Below, piece by piece: positions 48,906 to 59,641 of a stretch of 64,000 nt of DNA. Every line of letters starts with the position of its first letter. The first letter of the stretch is position 1. Where the stretch lies: NCBI GenBank assembly GCA_017458145.1, contig JAFTGA010000031.1, positions 1 through 64,000 on the forward strand, read 5' to 3'. The translations under genes and the position numbers were made by a program. Under the pieces are notes generated by a model. The model was not told the DNA's origin. It worked only from the letters and a program-made list of their open reading frames with translations, and made no database searches. The DNA is from Bacteroidales bacterium. GTDB taxonomy: Bacteria > Bacteroidota > Bacteroidia > Bacteroidales > UBA932.

Positions 48906-51900
48906 TCAGTTCATATTTAATCTTCGTTTCAATTCAGCATTTTCCCGCTCCAGCTGGCGGATGCGCGTTTCGTGATCCTGCGCAACGGCAACCAGCGGGG
49001 CGATGACCTTCGTCTGGTCCAGCCGCATGTATTTCTCGAAAATCGTCCCGATGGCTTGCGGCAGGTACGGCTCCACCTCCTGCGCGATGAAGCCGAGGTC
49101 GTTGCCCTTGTACTGGTCATAGAACTCTGTGGCCGTGCTATTCCAGGTAAACGTGACCGGGTTGAGAGCCATGACGATGCGCTTGGCAGATTCTGCCGAG
49201 AGGGGCTGGATGTTGGTCTTGAGCCTGGCATCCGAGGCAGACCCAGCCGTGATTGCTCCAGTGGCGACGATGTTGCCTACAACGTGAAGCTTCTGGGATG
49301 GTGATTCAGTACCAATCCCGACATTGCCATCTGCTCTAACATAGAATGCCGAAGTGCCTCCAGTACCAAGAGTCGTTTGCCCATAATTAAGTGAGAACAG
49401 ATAATAAGAAGATGAATTTTGTTTGGAGCCCAAATAGAAACCATATCCGGCGCTATGAGCAGTATGAACTATAGAATTGGTTGTCAGGAACCTAGTCGCC
49501 CAACTGTTCGTGTCATTTACATCCAACTTGTATGATGGAGTGGTTGTTCCGATGCCGAACTTTCCGTCGGTTGTCCATATTAGTTGCTGAAAACTTCCAT
49601 TGTAAGCATTAAAATATATGTTCTTTCCATAGATACTGGTGTTAGCATTACGGAACGTGCCAGGTCCGACCTGCAATTCGTGCGTAGAATCTGACTGGCT
49701 AATAACTCCCCTGTTACCTATGAAATAACTGACACTTGTAGATATATCTCCGCTCGCTGTCAGCGTAGAGCAGGCCCAGGGGACTGTCGAGAGATTGGAG
49801 TTGCCGGAGTGCCAGATAGTATTTGTTCCCCAGGTTAGCGTGGAATCGGAGCCGAAACGAAGGTTCGTACCATTGTAGTTGTTTACACCGATGTATGCAT
49901 AGCCGATTCCATTACTTGAATCACCTGCTGTATAATAGCCGTATGCCCCGATAACGAACTTGGATACGCCGTCAACCGTAAGGCTGACAATATCACGCGC
50001 CCAGCCTGTTGTCGCGTGATATTTGAAGTTCTTTACAAAACACCCGTCGATATTGTCAATGATCAGGCTCCCGGTAAGCGTACCACCGTTCAAAGGCAAA
50101 TACCCAGCACTATTATACGGAGCATAGGTAGTAGATAAATTACAAGCAGCCAACGCAGAACCATTATAATATACGGGTTGAGTAGATGAACCAATTTGCG
50201 TACTACCAGCAAGGGTGGCAAGAGAGAGGTTTCCAGAATAGTAATACGAAGTGCTATCAACACTACCATCAGCTTTCAGGAATTGGGACGATGTGCCACC
50301 ATTTTTAATGAATCCACCAGAAGTCCAAACATTATTTCCAAGCGCAACCGTGGGGGAACCGCCTTGTGCCCATACAAAAGAATGGCCCCCGGACTTTCCA
50401 GCACCATAGGTATATCCGCTGCCGTAATAAACGTAACAAGCGCCGTAAAGATTTCCCATCGACATGCCGTCAGCATCAATCTGATAGGATGCCCCAATTG
50501 ACCATATATCTGCCGCACGGTTTGGATCATAAGTACCTATAATTCCGTTTCTTCTTGAGGAACTTGGTTGATTGAAAGTTAGTGAACCATTCATCGTATC
50601 ACCAGCTTTCAGCACATAGTTTCCTAATGAATTGTATGCACTCTCTCCGTGAGATATATACCCCTGATAGGTACTATTGATAGAGACAGTACCAGTGCTT
50701 GTGATAGTACCCCCAGTAAGACCAGTCCCGGTGGCAATCGAGGTAACGGTGCCGGTCTTGTTCAGGCCTGGGAAGTTGGTCGTGTTGACGTAGGACGTGT
50801 AGTTGCCGTCCGTGATGAAAGTAGTCCATGCTCCCCAGCTATTAAGGGTATGGGTATACTTGCGTATTTTTACTCCGACATTAGATGCAGCATTGTACTG
50901 CGTGACCAGCTCTGTGCCTCCGAATTTATTATAGCCGGACCAGTAGAGCGTATCGGAGAAACTATATACTCCCGCCGCATTTCTGTGGAACACCGGGAAT
51001 AGAGTGCCGTTGTTCTCCTTGAAAAGCTCGGCCGATGTCGTTTCGTCGGTTATAACATCATCCGGATAGCCTTCAAATGGCGATGTGATATAAGTTGATT
51101 TTACTGCATAGGGTATCGTCAAATCGGCGTTCGTCCCATTTGTGTTGACACGCAGGTAATTGCCGTTGATAGTCGTACTGCGGACGCCGGAATTGGAGAA
51201 CGTCGTTCCGCTCAATGAAAGACCCGCCCCAGGAGAATACGTGGTATCCACCGCCGTGAGGTTCAGCGTCAAGGTAGAAGCTGATCCGCCCGTCCCGGAG
51301 TACGTTCCCGTGCCGGAGATGTTCGTTCCTGTGATTGAGACTGTCGGAAGATGCGCGGTATGGATTTTCTTGTTCAGTCCCTCGCCCGTGTTGTCGATGA
51401 GGTTGTTCCAGACAGCGGCCAAATCAACCCCGGCAGAGCCCCCGCCGTCGCTCAATCCACCAGCAGAGATAAAGGAGTCAGAGTAAAACCCCCGGTTGCC
51501 CTTGACGTGGATATTCCCGTCAACAATCTCAAACCAGTCATTGAGGTTAGTGTAGGCGCTTTCTCCGTGGTCAATCTTCGTGCTTAACGCGCTTGCCAGG
51601 TCGGTCTGCGGAATACCCGTGGAAGGCTTTTGATACGCAGAATCTGCAAGATCGAGGGATGCGATGGAAGCGGCAGAGAGCGAGATGGTTCTGTTGGAAG
51701 CCAGCGTGCCGCCACCCTCCAAACCCGTCCCGGCAGAGATGGTCGTAGTCTTGAGCGCCCAAGACGCCTCGTCTCCGAGCTGCTCCCAAGCGCTGCCCGC
51801 CCAGAGATACTCCTTTCCGTCGTAGAGAACGACATCGCCTTTCTTTGCGGTATAGGAGGAGCCGTCAATGACAACCGGGTTTGTGGTGCTTCCGTCCGAG

Positions 51901-53990
51901 AGAGGCGTAGTGGTCGTTCCCTGCATCTTCATTACGGAACTGACCGCTTCGTTGATGGCGGAATAGACACTTCCGCCCGTCACCAGCCCGGTGTTCCCGG
52001 AAGCGACGGAGCCGATTCCATACTCAGCTGCAGCACCAAGACCGAGAGCGGACTTCAAACTCGCCACCGGTATGTCACCACTCGTCGGAGAAACCCCCGC
52101 TACCGTCTGGACCGTCCCGGCGGTGGCAAGCAACTGGTCAACCCTTTCCTTGGAGTAGAAGTTAATCGGGTCGATCCCAGTCGCAGACAGGGTTCCTCCG
52201 TAGGTCTGGGCGACAAGAGTGGCATTGCCTGCAGAGGCTCCGCCACCGGGAGAGATGCCTCCGGCAGAAATCCAGGAGTCGGAGAAAAAAGGGAGTTTGG
52301 AGTGCAGCGCAGTGACGGTCTGCCCGTCGATAGTAATTTGCACCTTCTCAAAATCCGCATTTGTATCCGTTTCCGCGTTGGCCTCGAAGATGAGACCTTT
52401 TCTCGTACCGAGGTATGCGTAGTCAGGCTTGAGTTCTATGAGCGTGGTCAGGTCGGCACTTTTTTGGAAAAATCCTGGATTCTCAACGGAGAGTACACCA
52501 TTGCCGTCGATGGACAGTCCCTCGCCAACCTTGATACCGCCGAGTACCGTGGCTGTGGCTACCGGAAGCACGAACGGCGACCGCTCGATAGCGCGGATCC
52601 GGTCATCGAGATTCTTCCCCAAGGCGGCCGCGAGCGCAAAACCGGCCACACCGGCCCGATAATCCTCCCACGGGCCGGACCACACCGGCGTCCGCTCGGC
52701 ATGGATGGCCTGCTGCAGCCAATCCTTGACACCGCTCAGCGCGACATTGCCCCACGCCCGCGTCAGCGGGTTCTGGACCAGGAAAAGAAGTTCTTCAGTA
52801 AGATCTACGGCCGGGAATTCATCCAGCCTGGTTTTCAAAAAAAAAAGATCCTCGACCGGCAGGTCTTCGCTCGCAGGATCATCGCCCACATAGAGCGCGC
52901 CGTATTGCTGATTCGGGTCGAAATCCCCGAGGCCCTCGGCATCCTGGAAGTAACGGCCGGCATCCAGATAGGCCAGGTGGTAGGTGAACTTCACGCTGCC
53001 GATGGCATTGTCCTGCAGGTCCGTCTCCTGCGAATCCACCACGATCTTCTCCGGAATACCATTCAGAAGGATCCGCCGGTCATACGCCTTCAGGAAATCC
53101 AACCAGAGGGCCGACTCGCGCGCAGAGCCAAGGTAGCCGGAATACACCTCCCGGCCCTCTTCGGCATCGTTCCGGAGCTCACTCTCCTCGCTGCCGTTCA
53201 GGAAGGCGACCGAAGATCCCTCCAGCTTCGGATTGCTCCGACCGGAAGAGAACACCCGGTCTTCGACGCCGAAGCCGTTGCAGAACACGAATTCTTTCAC
53301 CCGCACGTCCGCCCTGGCGACCACCAGACGCAGCGGATATCCCTCGATGGAAGCGGCTGCGCCGTCCGAATCCGTCCCGGAGAACGCGTAGCTGATATCC
53401 CATGCCGCCGGGATCCCGGACACCCGTGCCGCAATGGCGGCGAAAGAGGCATCCACCGTGACGAACTGGCACCCGGCCTGTAGCGTGCCGCTAGCCAAGG
53501 ACAGCGTGACGGGATCCGCGTCCAGAAAATAGACCTTGGCGCTCACGGAATAGCTCCCGCTCCGCCAGCCGAGAAGGTCCAACCCAGCAAGGAAGGTCAA
53601 CCGTTCCCTGCCCCAGGTGTATGTCTTGCTGACCTGGTCACGCCAACTGAGCCAATGGCCAACGAGCTGTGCGGGAGTCTTGCCGGCAGCCCCGCCGTAA
53701 ACGGCGCGGAATGCCATCGAAGTGTCCCCGGCCGACAGCGTCACCAGCGGTACCTCCCGGACGCCGGCGTCCGCCAGGCCCGGCTGCTCCACCACGGACG
53801 CCAGGATCTCCCGCATCCGGAGCGGCGCGACATAGCGCCCGCCTTCCAGTACCGGCGTCACCGGGATCGTCCAGCTGGAGCCGCCGGCGGCCACCGTCAC
53901 ATCGACGGTATCCTCGCCTGCGGCGACCAGGTTGACATCCTGCGCGTCGCGGACAAACAGAGGTCCATATAGTATCGGCTCGAAACTCAT
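48906..53990 (-). CDS. Large tail fibre with C-terminal S74 intramolecular chaperone
   Basis: 1694 residues from MSFEPILYGPLFVRDAQ. An N-terminal about 400-residue virion-attachment region of Bacteroides phage type is followed by a long repetitive shaft rich in G/S/T (GTGLTGGTITSTG, GHSFVWAQGGSP, SHGESAYNSL recurring several times). The end holds the endosialidase-chaperone (Peptidase_S74) domain: SDARLKTNIQPLSAESAKRI, VTFTWN, LGFIAQEVEPYLPQAIG, and a trimeric coiled-coil tail (HETRIRQLERENAELKRRLN). S74 domains guide trimer folding and cut themselves off at the Ser of SDARLK. A host-range determinant. Confidence 0.9.
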   Translation of the reverse strand: MSFEPILYGPLFVRDAQDVNLVAAGEDTVDVTVAAGGSSWTIPVTPVLEGGRYVAPLRMREILASVVEQPGLADAGVREVPLVTLSAGDTSMAFRAVYGGAAGKTPAQLVGHWLSWRDQVSKTYTWGRERLTFLAGLDLLGWRSGSYSVSAKVYFLDADPVTLSLASGTLQAGCQFVTVDASFAAIAARVSGIPAAWDISYAFSGTDSDGAAASIEGYPLRLVVARADVRVKEFVFCNGFGVEDRVFSSGRSNPKLEGSSVAFLNGSEESELRNDAEEGREVYSGYLGSARESALWLDFLKAYDRRILLNGIPEKIVVDSQETDLQDNAIGSVKFTYHLAYLDAGRYFQDAEGLGDFDPNQQYGALYVGDDPASEDLPVEDLFFLKTRLDEFPAVDLTEELLFLVQNPLTRAWGNVALSGVKDWLQQAIHAERTPVWSGPWEDYRAGVAGFALAAALGKNLDDRIRAIERSPFVLPVATATVLGGIKVGEGLSIDGNGVLSVENPGFFQKSADLTTLIELKPDYAYLGTRKGLIFEANAETDTNADFEKVQITIDGQTVTALHSKLPFFSDSWISAGGISPGGGASAGNATLVAQTYGGTLSATGIDPINFYSKERVDQLLATAGTVQTVAGVSPTSGDIPVASLKSALGLGAAAEYGIGSVASGNTGLVTGGSVYSAINEAVSSVMKMQGTTTTPLSDGSTTNPVVIDGSSYTAKKGDVVLYDGKEYLWAGSAWEQLGDEASWALKTTTISAGTGLEGGGTLASNRTISLSAASIASLDLADSAYQKPSTGIPQTDLASALSTKIDHGESAYTNLNDWFEIVDGNIHVKGNRGFYSDSFISAGGLSDGGGSAGVDLAAVWNNLIDNTGEGLNKKIHTAHLPTVSITGTNISGTGTYSGTGGSASTLTLNLTAVDTTYSPGAGLSLSGTTFSNSGVRSTTINGNYLRVNTNGTNADLTIPYAVKSTYITSPFEGYPDDVITDETTSAELFKENNGTLFPVFHRNAAGVYSFSDTLYWSGYNKFGGTELVTQYNAASNVGVKIRKYTHTLNSWGAWTTFITDGNYTSYVNTTNFPGLNKTGTVTSIATGTGLTGGTITSTGTVSINSTYQGYISHGESAYNSLGNYVLKAGDTMNGSLTFNQPSSSRRNGIIGTYDPNRAADIWSIGASYQIDADGMSMGNLYGACYVYYGSGYTYGAGKSGGHSFVWAQGGSPTVALGNNVWTSGGFIKNGGTSSQFLKADGSVDSTSYYYSGNLSLATLAGSTQIGSSTQPVYYNGSALAACNLSTTYAPYNSAGYLPLNGGTLTGSLIIDNIDGCFVKNFKYHATTGWARDIVSLTVDGVSKFVIGAYGYYTAGDSSNGIGYAYIGVNNYNGTNLRFGSDSTLTWGTNTIWHSGNSNLSTVPWACSTLTASGDISTSVSYFIGNRGVISQSDSTHELQVGPGTFRNANTSIYGKNIYFNAYNGSFQQLIWTTDGKFGIGTTTPSYKLDVNDTNSWATRFLTTNSIVHTAHSAGYGFYLGSKQNSSSYYLFSLNYGQTTLGTGGTSAFYVRADGNVGIGTESPSQKLHVVGNIVATGAITAGSASDARLKTNIQPLSAESAKRIVMALNPVTFTWNSTATEFYDQYKGNDLGFIAQEVEPYLPQAIGTIFEKYMRLDQTKVIAPLVAVAQDHETRIRQLERENAELKRRLNMN

Positions 53991-54034
53991 CACAACGCAA
54001 AAATACCCGTTTTCGCCCCGGCAGAAAGGACACC

Positions 54035-55723
54035 CTATAGCGAGATCAGATCCGCGCTCACGTCCACCCCCTCGGAACTCGCATTCACCCGGACGGACAG
54101 CTTGGAAACAAGGAAATTGCGGCTCCGCACCCGCACTGCCTGCCACATCCGGAAGGAAGCAAGCTCGAACGGAGTCAGGTCCAAGTCCACCGACAGCAGC
54201 TGCCGGTCCTTGGCCAGCCAGGCGGCATACGCCTGGTGATACTGGGCGAACAGCGCATCGGGCGACAGGGAGACACCGAGATCCTGATCCGCGCTCCCGG
54301 CGCTGTCCGGATCCGCAATGATGACGCCTTTATCACTCGCCTGGTTGCCGGAGCACAAGGCGATATACGCTTCCTTCGGGCGCTCGCCCCCGTAGGCCGG
54401 GAGCGACAGGATGGCAGCCATCCGGATATCGGACACCAGCGTAAAGGTGGTAGTGAATACCTTCCAGTACCGGCGAACCGGGGCGCACTTCGCCAGACGG
54501 AGGCCGACAGATACGGAATGCATTTCGTCGGTTCCCTCGGCCTCCTGCTTCGCCGACACGCGATCGATCCGGTCAATCAGTATCTCGTGCGTGATTCCGA
54601 TCGTCTCCACCGTCCTGGTGCCATCGTACTGGATGCTCACCTGGTCAGCGGCCTTCAGGGAATACAGATCGGCCAGCCCGCTATGCTCGATGGCCAAATA
54701 CTCCTCCTTGGCACTGCCCAGCACGCCGGACAACGTGTCTTTCTTCTCGTCCACGGCCCCCTGTGCAGCGTTCTCGGATTCATCACCGCCGAAGCCCAAC
54801 TCGTACCCGGACCTTTCTTCCCGCGAACTCCGGAATCGGTCCGAAACCCTCTGATCCCAATCCAGCGGCGCGGATCCGGCCAGGACCTCCGATGCGGAGA
54901 TTAGCCGCAAACGATTGCCGTCCTGGAAGACGGCGGCGCAGAAGATCAGGCAGACATCCAGCAGCAGGTCGGCCAAGGTGATGTCCGGAAGCGTCTCGGC
55001 GACATTGTAATAGGCGCGGCCGTTCTTGGTCATCGGCTTCCCGGAAGTCCACCAGGTGCCGAATACGACCGCCCGCTGGAGGAACTCGGACGCATCCGGG
55101 ACATCCGACAATGAAACGGCGGCCCCCAGGAGACGCCCGATCTCCACGGCGGGGACGAGGTCCTGGAAGTCAGTGGCGTCCGGCTGATTGCGGTATTTCC
55201 GGTTGTAGTTCATCTGCGACCTGCCCGGGCGGTAGTCGGTAGGCGTGGGACGGAAACCCGGCTCGCCCGTCAGCGCAGCGTCCACGACGGGCGGGAGATG
55301 GATGCCGGGCACCGTGTCCGCTTTCAGGGCATTCAGAATTGCAGTATAGTCATTCCCCTCCAATTCGAGGCCGGATATCTCCCAGATCTTCGCGCCCCAT
55401 TCCGTCTGGAGATCCTTGCCGGAGAAGGTGTAGCTGATCCGCCCGTCCTCGTCGATGCTGTCATAGATCAGGGATCCCGCGTACAACTGCACGCCACCCA
55501 CCAGAATCGCTGCCCCCAGCTGCTTCACCCGCGGCTCCAGCATCATCGTATCCAGGTATCCGAACACGGCCTTGTTGGCCGACGTCGGCAGGAACGAGAT
55601 CGCCGTGCTGAAGGGCACCGGGATCCGGTCTTCCTGCAGCAACGGATTCTCGATGGTCAGTTCAAACTCGGCGTCCGGATCCAGATCCAGGAACACGCCT
55701 GTATCGGTCAGAATGTCAACCAT
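54035..55723 (-). CDS. Phage baseplate/tail-hub protein
   Basis: 562 residues, overlapping the tape-measure gene by eight bases. N-terminal beta region (TGVFLDLDPDAEFELTIENP, PVPFSTAISFLPTSANKAVF) then mixed alpha/beta. Its place between tape measure and fibre is where distal-tail and hub proteins are encoded in siphophages. I do not recognise a named domain. Confidence 0.7.
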   Translation of the reverse strand: MVDILTDTGVFLDLDPDAEFELTIENPLLQEDRIPVPFSTAISFLPTSANKAVFGYLDTMMLEPRVKQLGAAILVGGVQLYAGSLIYDSIDEDGRISYTFSGKDLQTEWGAKIWEISGLELEGNDYTAILNALKADTVPGIHLPPVVDAALTGEPGFRPTPTDYRPGRSQMNYNRKYRNQPDATDFQDLVPAVEIGRLLGAAVSLSDVPDASEFLQRAVVFGTWWTSGKPMTKNGRAYYNVAETLPDITLADLLLDVCLIFCAAVFQDGNRLRLISASEVLAGSAPLDWDQRVSDRFRSSREERSGYELGFGGDESENAAQGAVDEKKDTLSGVLGSAKEEYLAIEHSGLADLYSLKAADQVSIQYDGTRTVETIGITHEILIDRIDRVSAKQEAEGTDEMHSVSVGLRLAKCAPVRRYWKVFTTTFTLVSDIRMAAILSLPAYGGERPKEAYIALCSGNQASDKGVIIADPDSAGSADQDLGVSLSPDALFAQYHQAYAAWLAKDRQLLSVDLDLTPFELASFRMWQAVRVRSRNFLVSKLSVRVNASSEGVDVSADLISL

Positions 55724-58700
55724 TGAGCTGTCCTCCCCTCCTTGCGCGGTTGTACTCTTCTGTCTTCTCGATGATGCCCTTGCGACCGAGCATCGACACC
55801 TCGGCCTTGATGGGCTTGGAGAAGACGGCGTTCATCCGGCGGAGCAGCTGCAGGAGTTCCTGGTAGTTCGCCGCCGACAGGCGCGTGCCGTCCGGCATCG
55901 ACACGCTGCCGCCCAGGGCTCCAGCTGCCACATCATCGTCGAAGAATCCGCCGGCGGCCCGCCCGGCGACGGCCAGGCGCGGCTGCACCGCCTCCAGCCG
56001 GAGGTCGCGCAGGCGACCGTGGCGACGTGCCGTCTCGATGGCATCCACGAACGGCGCCACGGACGGGTTCTGCAGAGCCTCTGCCGGGATTACGTACTCC
56101 GTGCCGTTCTCCCCCACCAGCACCGTCGGCCGGTCAATGAAGCCCCGGCGGTCCGGAGAGAGCCGGGCCGGGAAAGTCCGGCCATCCTGCCTGCGGCGCA
56201 CGCGGACCGGGCGGCCGTCCTGATCAAAGGCGCCGCCCTGCTCACGGCCGGTGACGGGAGTCGCCGCCATCATGGCCACTTGCGCTGCGCCCATGGCGCC
56301 GACAATCGCGGCAGGCACAGCACCGGCAGGCCAGCCCCATTGGGCGAGTGTCTTGGTCACGGAGAGTGCCGTGTTGATGATGGCCTGGACAATGTTCATC
56401 CGTTTCTCCCGCTCCGCCTGCCGGAGCGCCATCTCTTCCTCGCGTGCCTCCTGCTCCGCCTCCATCTTCTCAATCTCGGCGTCATACTGCGCCTGGGTCA
56501 TCAGCCCGGCGTCCAGCCGCTTCTGCAGATCCTTGCGCTTGGTCTCGTTCGCCTTCTGGTAGGCTTTCAGTTCCTCCTGCTCCTTGGCGTTCGTCATCGC
56601 AATGGCCTGGCTGGCCAGCTGGAAACCTTCTTGGGCGATGCTGCCCATCGCCCTGATGGCGGAGCCCAGATCTTCCACGCCAAGCTTGCCCTTGGACAGA
56701 TTGTCAAACAGCTGTTCCCACTGCGACTGCCGGACACCGAAGAGCTCGCCGTCTCCCGTACCGGACCACAACCCGCCGTCCGCTTCTCCGGCGAGCGCGG
56801 ACGTGGTCTCCGTGATCTGCTTGATCACCTCCTGCAGCTTTTTCTTGAAGGCGTCCAGCTGCTCTTCCGGAATGGCAATCCCTTCGAATTCACCGGTATC
56901 AACGATGTGCTCAAGAAGTGTATGCAGGGCATTCAGGTACTGGAGATCCAGAGCCCCGAGTTCCTGGTTCATCTGCCTGCGCAGCTCTTTCTCCTCGGCG
57001 GAGCCCTTCTTCGCCTGGGCAATGCGGTCCAGCCAGTGGTTCTCCAGCTCCGCACGCTCGATTTCGTGGGCGCGTTGCATCCGGGACATCGCCTGGTTCT
57101 GCGCATCCAGCTCGATCTTGGACAGGTTCTGCCGGTGCTTCTTCTCGATCAGCTCCAGCATCTCGGCATTGTCCTGGTACTTCTTCTGCTCCTCTGCGTA
57201 GCGGGCATCCTCCTGAGCGCGGGCCTTCTTAGCGGCGTCGGTCTCGATCTCCGCGAGGACCTGCGCCTTTTCCTTGGCCAGCTGCTCTTCCTTCTTCCTG
57301 GCGTTCTCCTGCTGCTGATGCGTCTTATCCAGCAGCTGCTGCTCCAGCTGGAGACGGTCGGCGCCGGACTCCCTGCGCAGCGCCAGCCGGGCGGTCAGCG
57401 TGGCGATCTCCAGCTCCAGCAGCTTCGCGTTGTAGGCCTCCTGGTCCTGGATCTCACCCTCGTTGTACTGCCGCGTCAGCTCCACCTTCGCTTCCAGGAA
57501 GGCTCGATCATTCTGGAGTGACCAGGACTTTTTCGATTTGTCGCCATCACCGCCTCCAGTAGTTGTGACCACCGGATCCAAAGCACCACTGGCGGCATCG
57601 GAGATCGCCCGCTCCATAGCCTCAGCGATGCCGATCCGCTTCTGCATGGCCTCTTCGTACTCCAGCGTGTACTTCTGCCTGCGCTTCTTTCGGGCTCTTT
57701 CTTCCGCAGCCTGCTCTTCGGCGAGGGCGGCATCGAGCATTTTCTGGAGTTTGGCGCGGTACACGCCTTCATCCATTCCTTTCTCGTACATGCCGGTCAT
57801 CTGCTTGTAGAAATCATCCTGCTGGCGCCGGTACACCCCGGCCGGGTCCAGCGCATCATTGATCTTGTTGACCAGCTTCGTCAGCCAGTCAACCACGCTC
57901 TTCAGCGGGCCGGTGGAATTCCGGAACGACAGGATCAACCCTTCCCACGCCGACTTGAACAGCTTCGTGGATCCTTCCAACGTATTCATCCGGTCGTCCG
58001 CAATCCGCTCCAGCTCGCCGTCAACATCCTCCAGTGCCTCACGCAGTTCACCCGCACTTTCTGCACCGTTCAGGAACCGATTGAACGCGGACACGGACCT
58101 TTTATCCGTGAGGTCCAGCGTCTTGGCCAGATCCAGCCCCTTGGCGTCGAGGTCCTTCATGGCCTGGATGAGTTCCGGGAAGGTTCGGACCGGCTTGCCG
58201 ATCTCCTTGGCCAGCTTACCGTTGGCGTTTGCGAGGTTCAGCAGGATGTTGCGCGTGGCCGTAGCGGCCGACGATGCGTCAAAGCCTGCATCCGCCAAAG
58301 ATCCCAGAAGCGCGGTCGTGTCCTTCACGTCGATGCCGAAAGTGTTGGCCACCGGCCCGACGATACTCATCGCTGTCTGCAGGTAGGAGAAATTGAGGGC
58401 GCTCTTGTTGGTGGCCACCGCCAGGGCGCCGAGTACGTCCTCGGAGTCCTGGGCTTGCAGATCGAAGATCCTGAGCGTCGCGCCGGCCAGCGCGGCCGCC
58501 TCCGGAAGATCGGCTCCGACCGCCGTCGCGAAATGCAGCACCGGCTCCTCCATCGCACGGATCTGACCCTCGCTGAAGCCCAGCTTCGCCAGCTCCGTCT
58601 GCAGGAGCGTCACCTGCGATGCGGTGTATTCCGTCGTGCGCCCGAGATCCAGTGCGGAATTCGTCAGCGCCCCGATTTCCTTCACGTTCTTCCCGAGGAT

Positions 58701-59270
58701 GGTGGCCAGGTTGGCATTCGCCTGCTCGAAGTCGGACATCGAGCTGACCGCCCGGGCGATCCCCCGCACCAGCCTCTGGCCAACGTGAATGATGCCAGTC
58801 ACCACGGCGACGGCGCCTGCTGCTGAGTTCCACGCCCGCTGGACCAGCCCTGCGCCACCCGCCAGTTCTTTGAAGCGTTTGCGGGAATCATTGAGCTCCT
58901 TGTTCAGATCCTGCCATAGCTTCGTCTTCGGATCCGTCTCCCGAAGCAGCGCGTTTACGGCCTTGATATGACGCTGAAGCTCCGACATCGTCATCGTGTT
59001 AACCTTGAGTTGGCGCTCTTGGGAGGCAAGGTTCTCCTTCTCTTTCGAAAGAGACCTTGAAAGCCGCTCCACCTCTTTTTGATGCCTTTTGCATTGAGCC
59101 GTCTCTTCCTTTCCTGCTTTTGTCAGTTTTTCGACCTGCTCTTTCTCGGCATTCAGTTTTTTGGTAAGATCATCCACCGATGCCTTCAAATCCAAAACGC
59201 GCTTTCTCCCATCGTCACCGTTCACGATGAGATTCAGCCGAAGATCCTCTTCGCGTATTGCCTTTGCCAT
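55716..59270 (-). CDS. Tail tape measure protein
   Basis: 1184 residues. Coiled-coil N-terminus (KKLNAEKEQVEKLTKAGKEE), then a PhageMin_Tail/TP901-type core at about residues 180-400 (NANLATILGKNVKEIGALTN, TEYTASQVTLLQTELAKLGF, AALAGATLRIFDLQAQDSED), several long charged coiled coils, and a hydrophobic segment around 1010-1045 (GWPAGAVPAAIVGAMGAAQV). Sets tail length; at about 1.5 A per residue the tail would be near 175 nm. Confidence 0.93.
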   Translation of the reverse strand: MAKAIREEDLRLNLIVNGDDGRKRVLDLKASVDDLTKKLNAEKEQVEKLTKAGKEETAQCKRHQKEVERLSRSLSKEKENLASQERQLKVNTMTMSELQRHIKAVNALLRETDPKTKLWQDLNKELNDSRKRFKELAGGAGLVQRAWNSAAGAVAVVTGIIHVGQRLVRGIARAVSSMSDFEQANANLATILGKNVKEIGALTNSALDLGRTTEYTASQVTLLQTELAKLGFSEGQIRAMEEPVLHFATAVGADLPEAAALAGATLRIFDLQAQDSEDVLGALAVATNKSALNFSYLQTAMSIVGPVANTFGIDVKDTTALLGSLADAGFDASSAATATRNILLNLANANGKLAKEIGKPVRTFPELIQAMKDLDAKGLDLAKTLDLTDKRSVSAFNRFLNGAESAGELREALEDVDGELERIADDRMNTLEGSTKLFKSAWEGLILSFRNSTGPLKSVVDWLTKLVNKINDALDPAGVYRRQQDDFYKQMTGMYEKGMDEGVYRAKLQKMLDAALAEEQAAEERARKKRRQKYTLEYEEAMQKRIGIAEAMERAISDAASGALDPVVTTTGGGDGDKSKKSWSLQNDRAFLEAKVELTRQYNEGEIQDQEAYNAKLLELEIATLTARLALRRESGADRLQLEQQLLDKTHQQQENARKKEEQLAKEKAQVLAEIETDAAKKARAQEDARYAEEQKKYQDNAEMLELIEKKHRQNLSKIELDAQNQAMSRMQRAHEIERAELENHWLDRIAQAKKGSAEEKELRRQMNQELGALDLQYLNALHTLLEHIVDTGEFEGIAIPEEQLDAFKKKLQEVIKQITETTSALAGEADGGLWSGTGDGELFGVRQSQWEQLFDNLSKGKLGVEDLGSAIRAMGSIAQEGFQLASQAIAMTNAKEQEELKAYQKANETKRKDLQKRLDAGLMTQAQYDAEIEKMEAEQEAREEEMALRQAEREKRMNIVQAIINTALSVTKTLAQWGWPAGAVPAAIVGAMGAAQVAMMAATPVTGREQGGAFDQDGRPVRVRRRQDGRTFPARLSPDRRGFIDRPTVLVGENGTEYVIPAEALQNPSVAPFVDAIETARRHGRLRDLRLEAVQPRLAVAGRAAGGFFDDDVAAGALGGSVSMPDGTRLSAANYQELLQLLRRMNAVFSKPIKAEVSMLGRKGIIEKTEEYNRARRGGQLNG

Positions 59271-59330
59271 AAATTCTCGAATTTATGGCACAAAAATAGC
59301 CGCCCACAGGCGGCTACAAAGGACGGGCTC

Positions 59331-59612
59331 TCATTCGGAATAAATCTGTTCGCAGGCAGTTCGGTAATCACCCAAATGGAAACCCTGACTCTGGCGGAAT
59401 TGCCGGTCCACCCGTTTCAACCTCTTTATCTGATCATCCCTCAGGTTCATTTTCTCGCGAGAAGCGAGCTGACTGGAGATCTCTTCTTCCCGCCAACGGC
59501 GGTAAGCGTCATCAAATATCTTTTCATGCCGAGCGGATCGAATCTTCTCCTTGATTTTCAGGAAAGCCCCTACAATCAGCAGGGCAATCCCGGCACTTAC
59601 CAAAATATCCAT
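59331..59612 (-). CDS. Small phage membrane protein
   Basis: 93 residues: N-terminal helix (ILVSAGIALLIVGAFLKIKE) and a charged helical body (YRRWREEEISSQLASREKMN). Upstream of the tape measure gene. Function unknown. Confidence 0.55.
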   Translation of the reverse strand: MDILVSAGIALLIVGAFLKIKEKIRSARHEKIFDDAYRRWREEEISSQLASREKMNLRDDQIKRLKRVDRQFRQSQGFHLGDYRTACEQIYSE

Positions 59613-59641
59613 AGTGTCATTCCTCCTTTTCTGTCCGCAAG

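Noticed and set aside
51630..53483. 617-codon plus-strand open frame over the tail fibre
   Set aside because: Arg/Gly-rich composition without domain; the fibre frame continues on the other strand with N-terminal and S74 motifs.
55572..57521. 649-codon plus-strand open frame over the tape measure gene
   Set aside because: Leu/Gln/His-rich mirror of coiled-coil codons in the tape measure protein.
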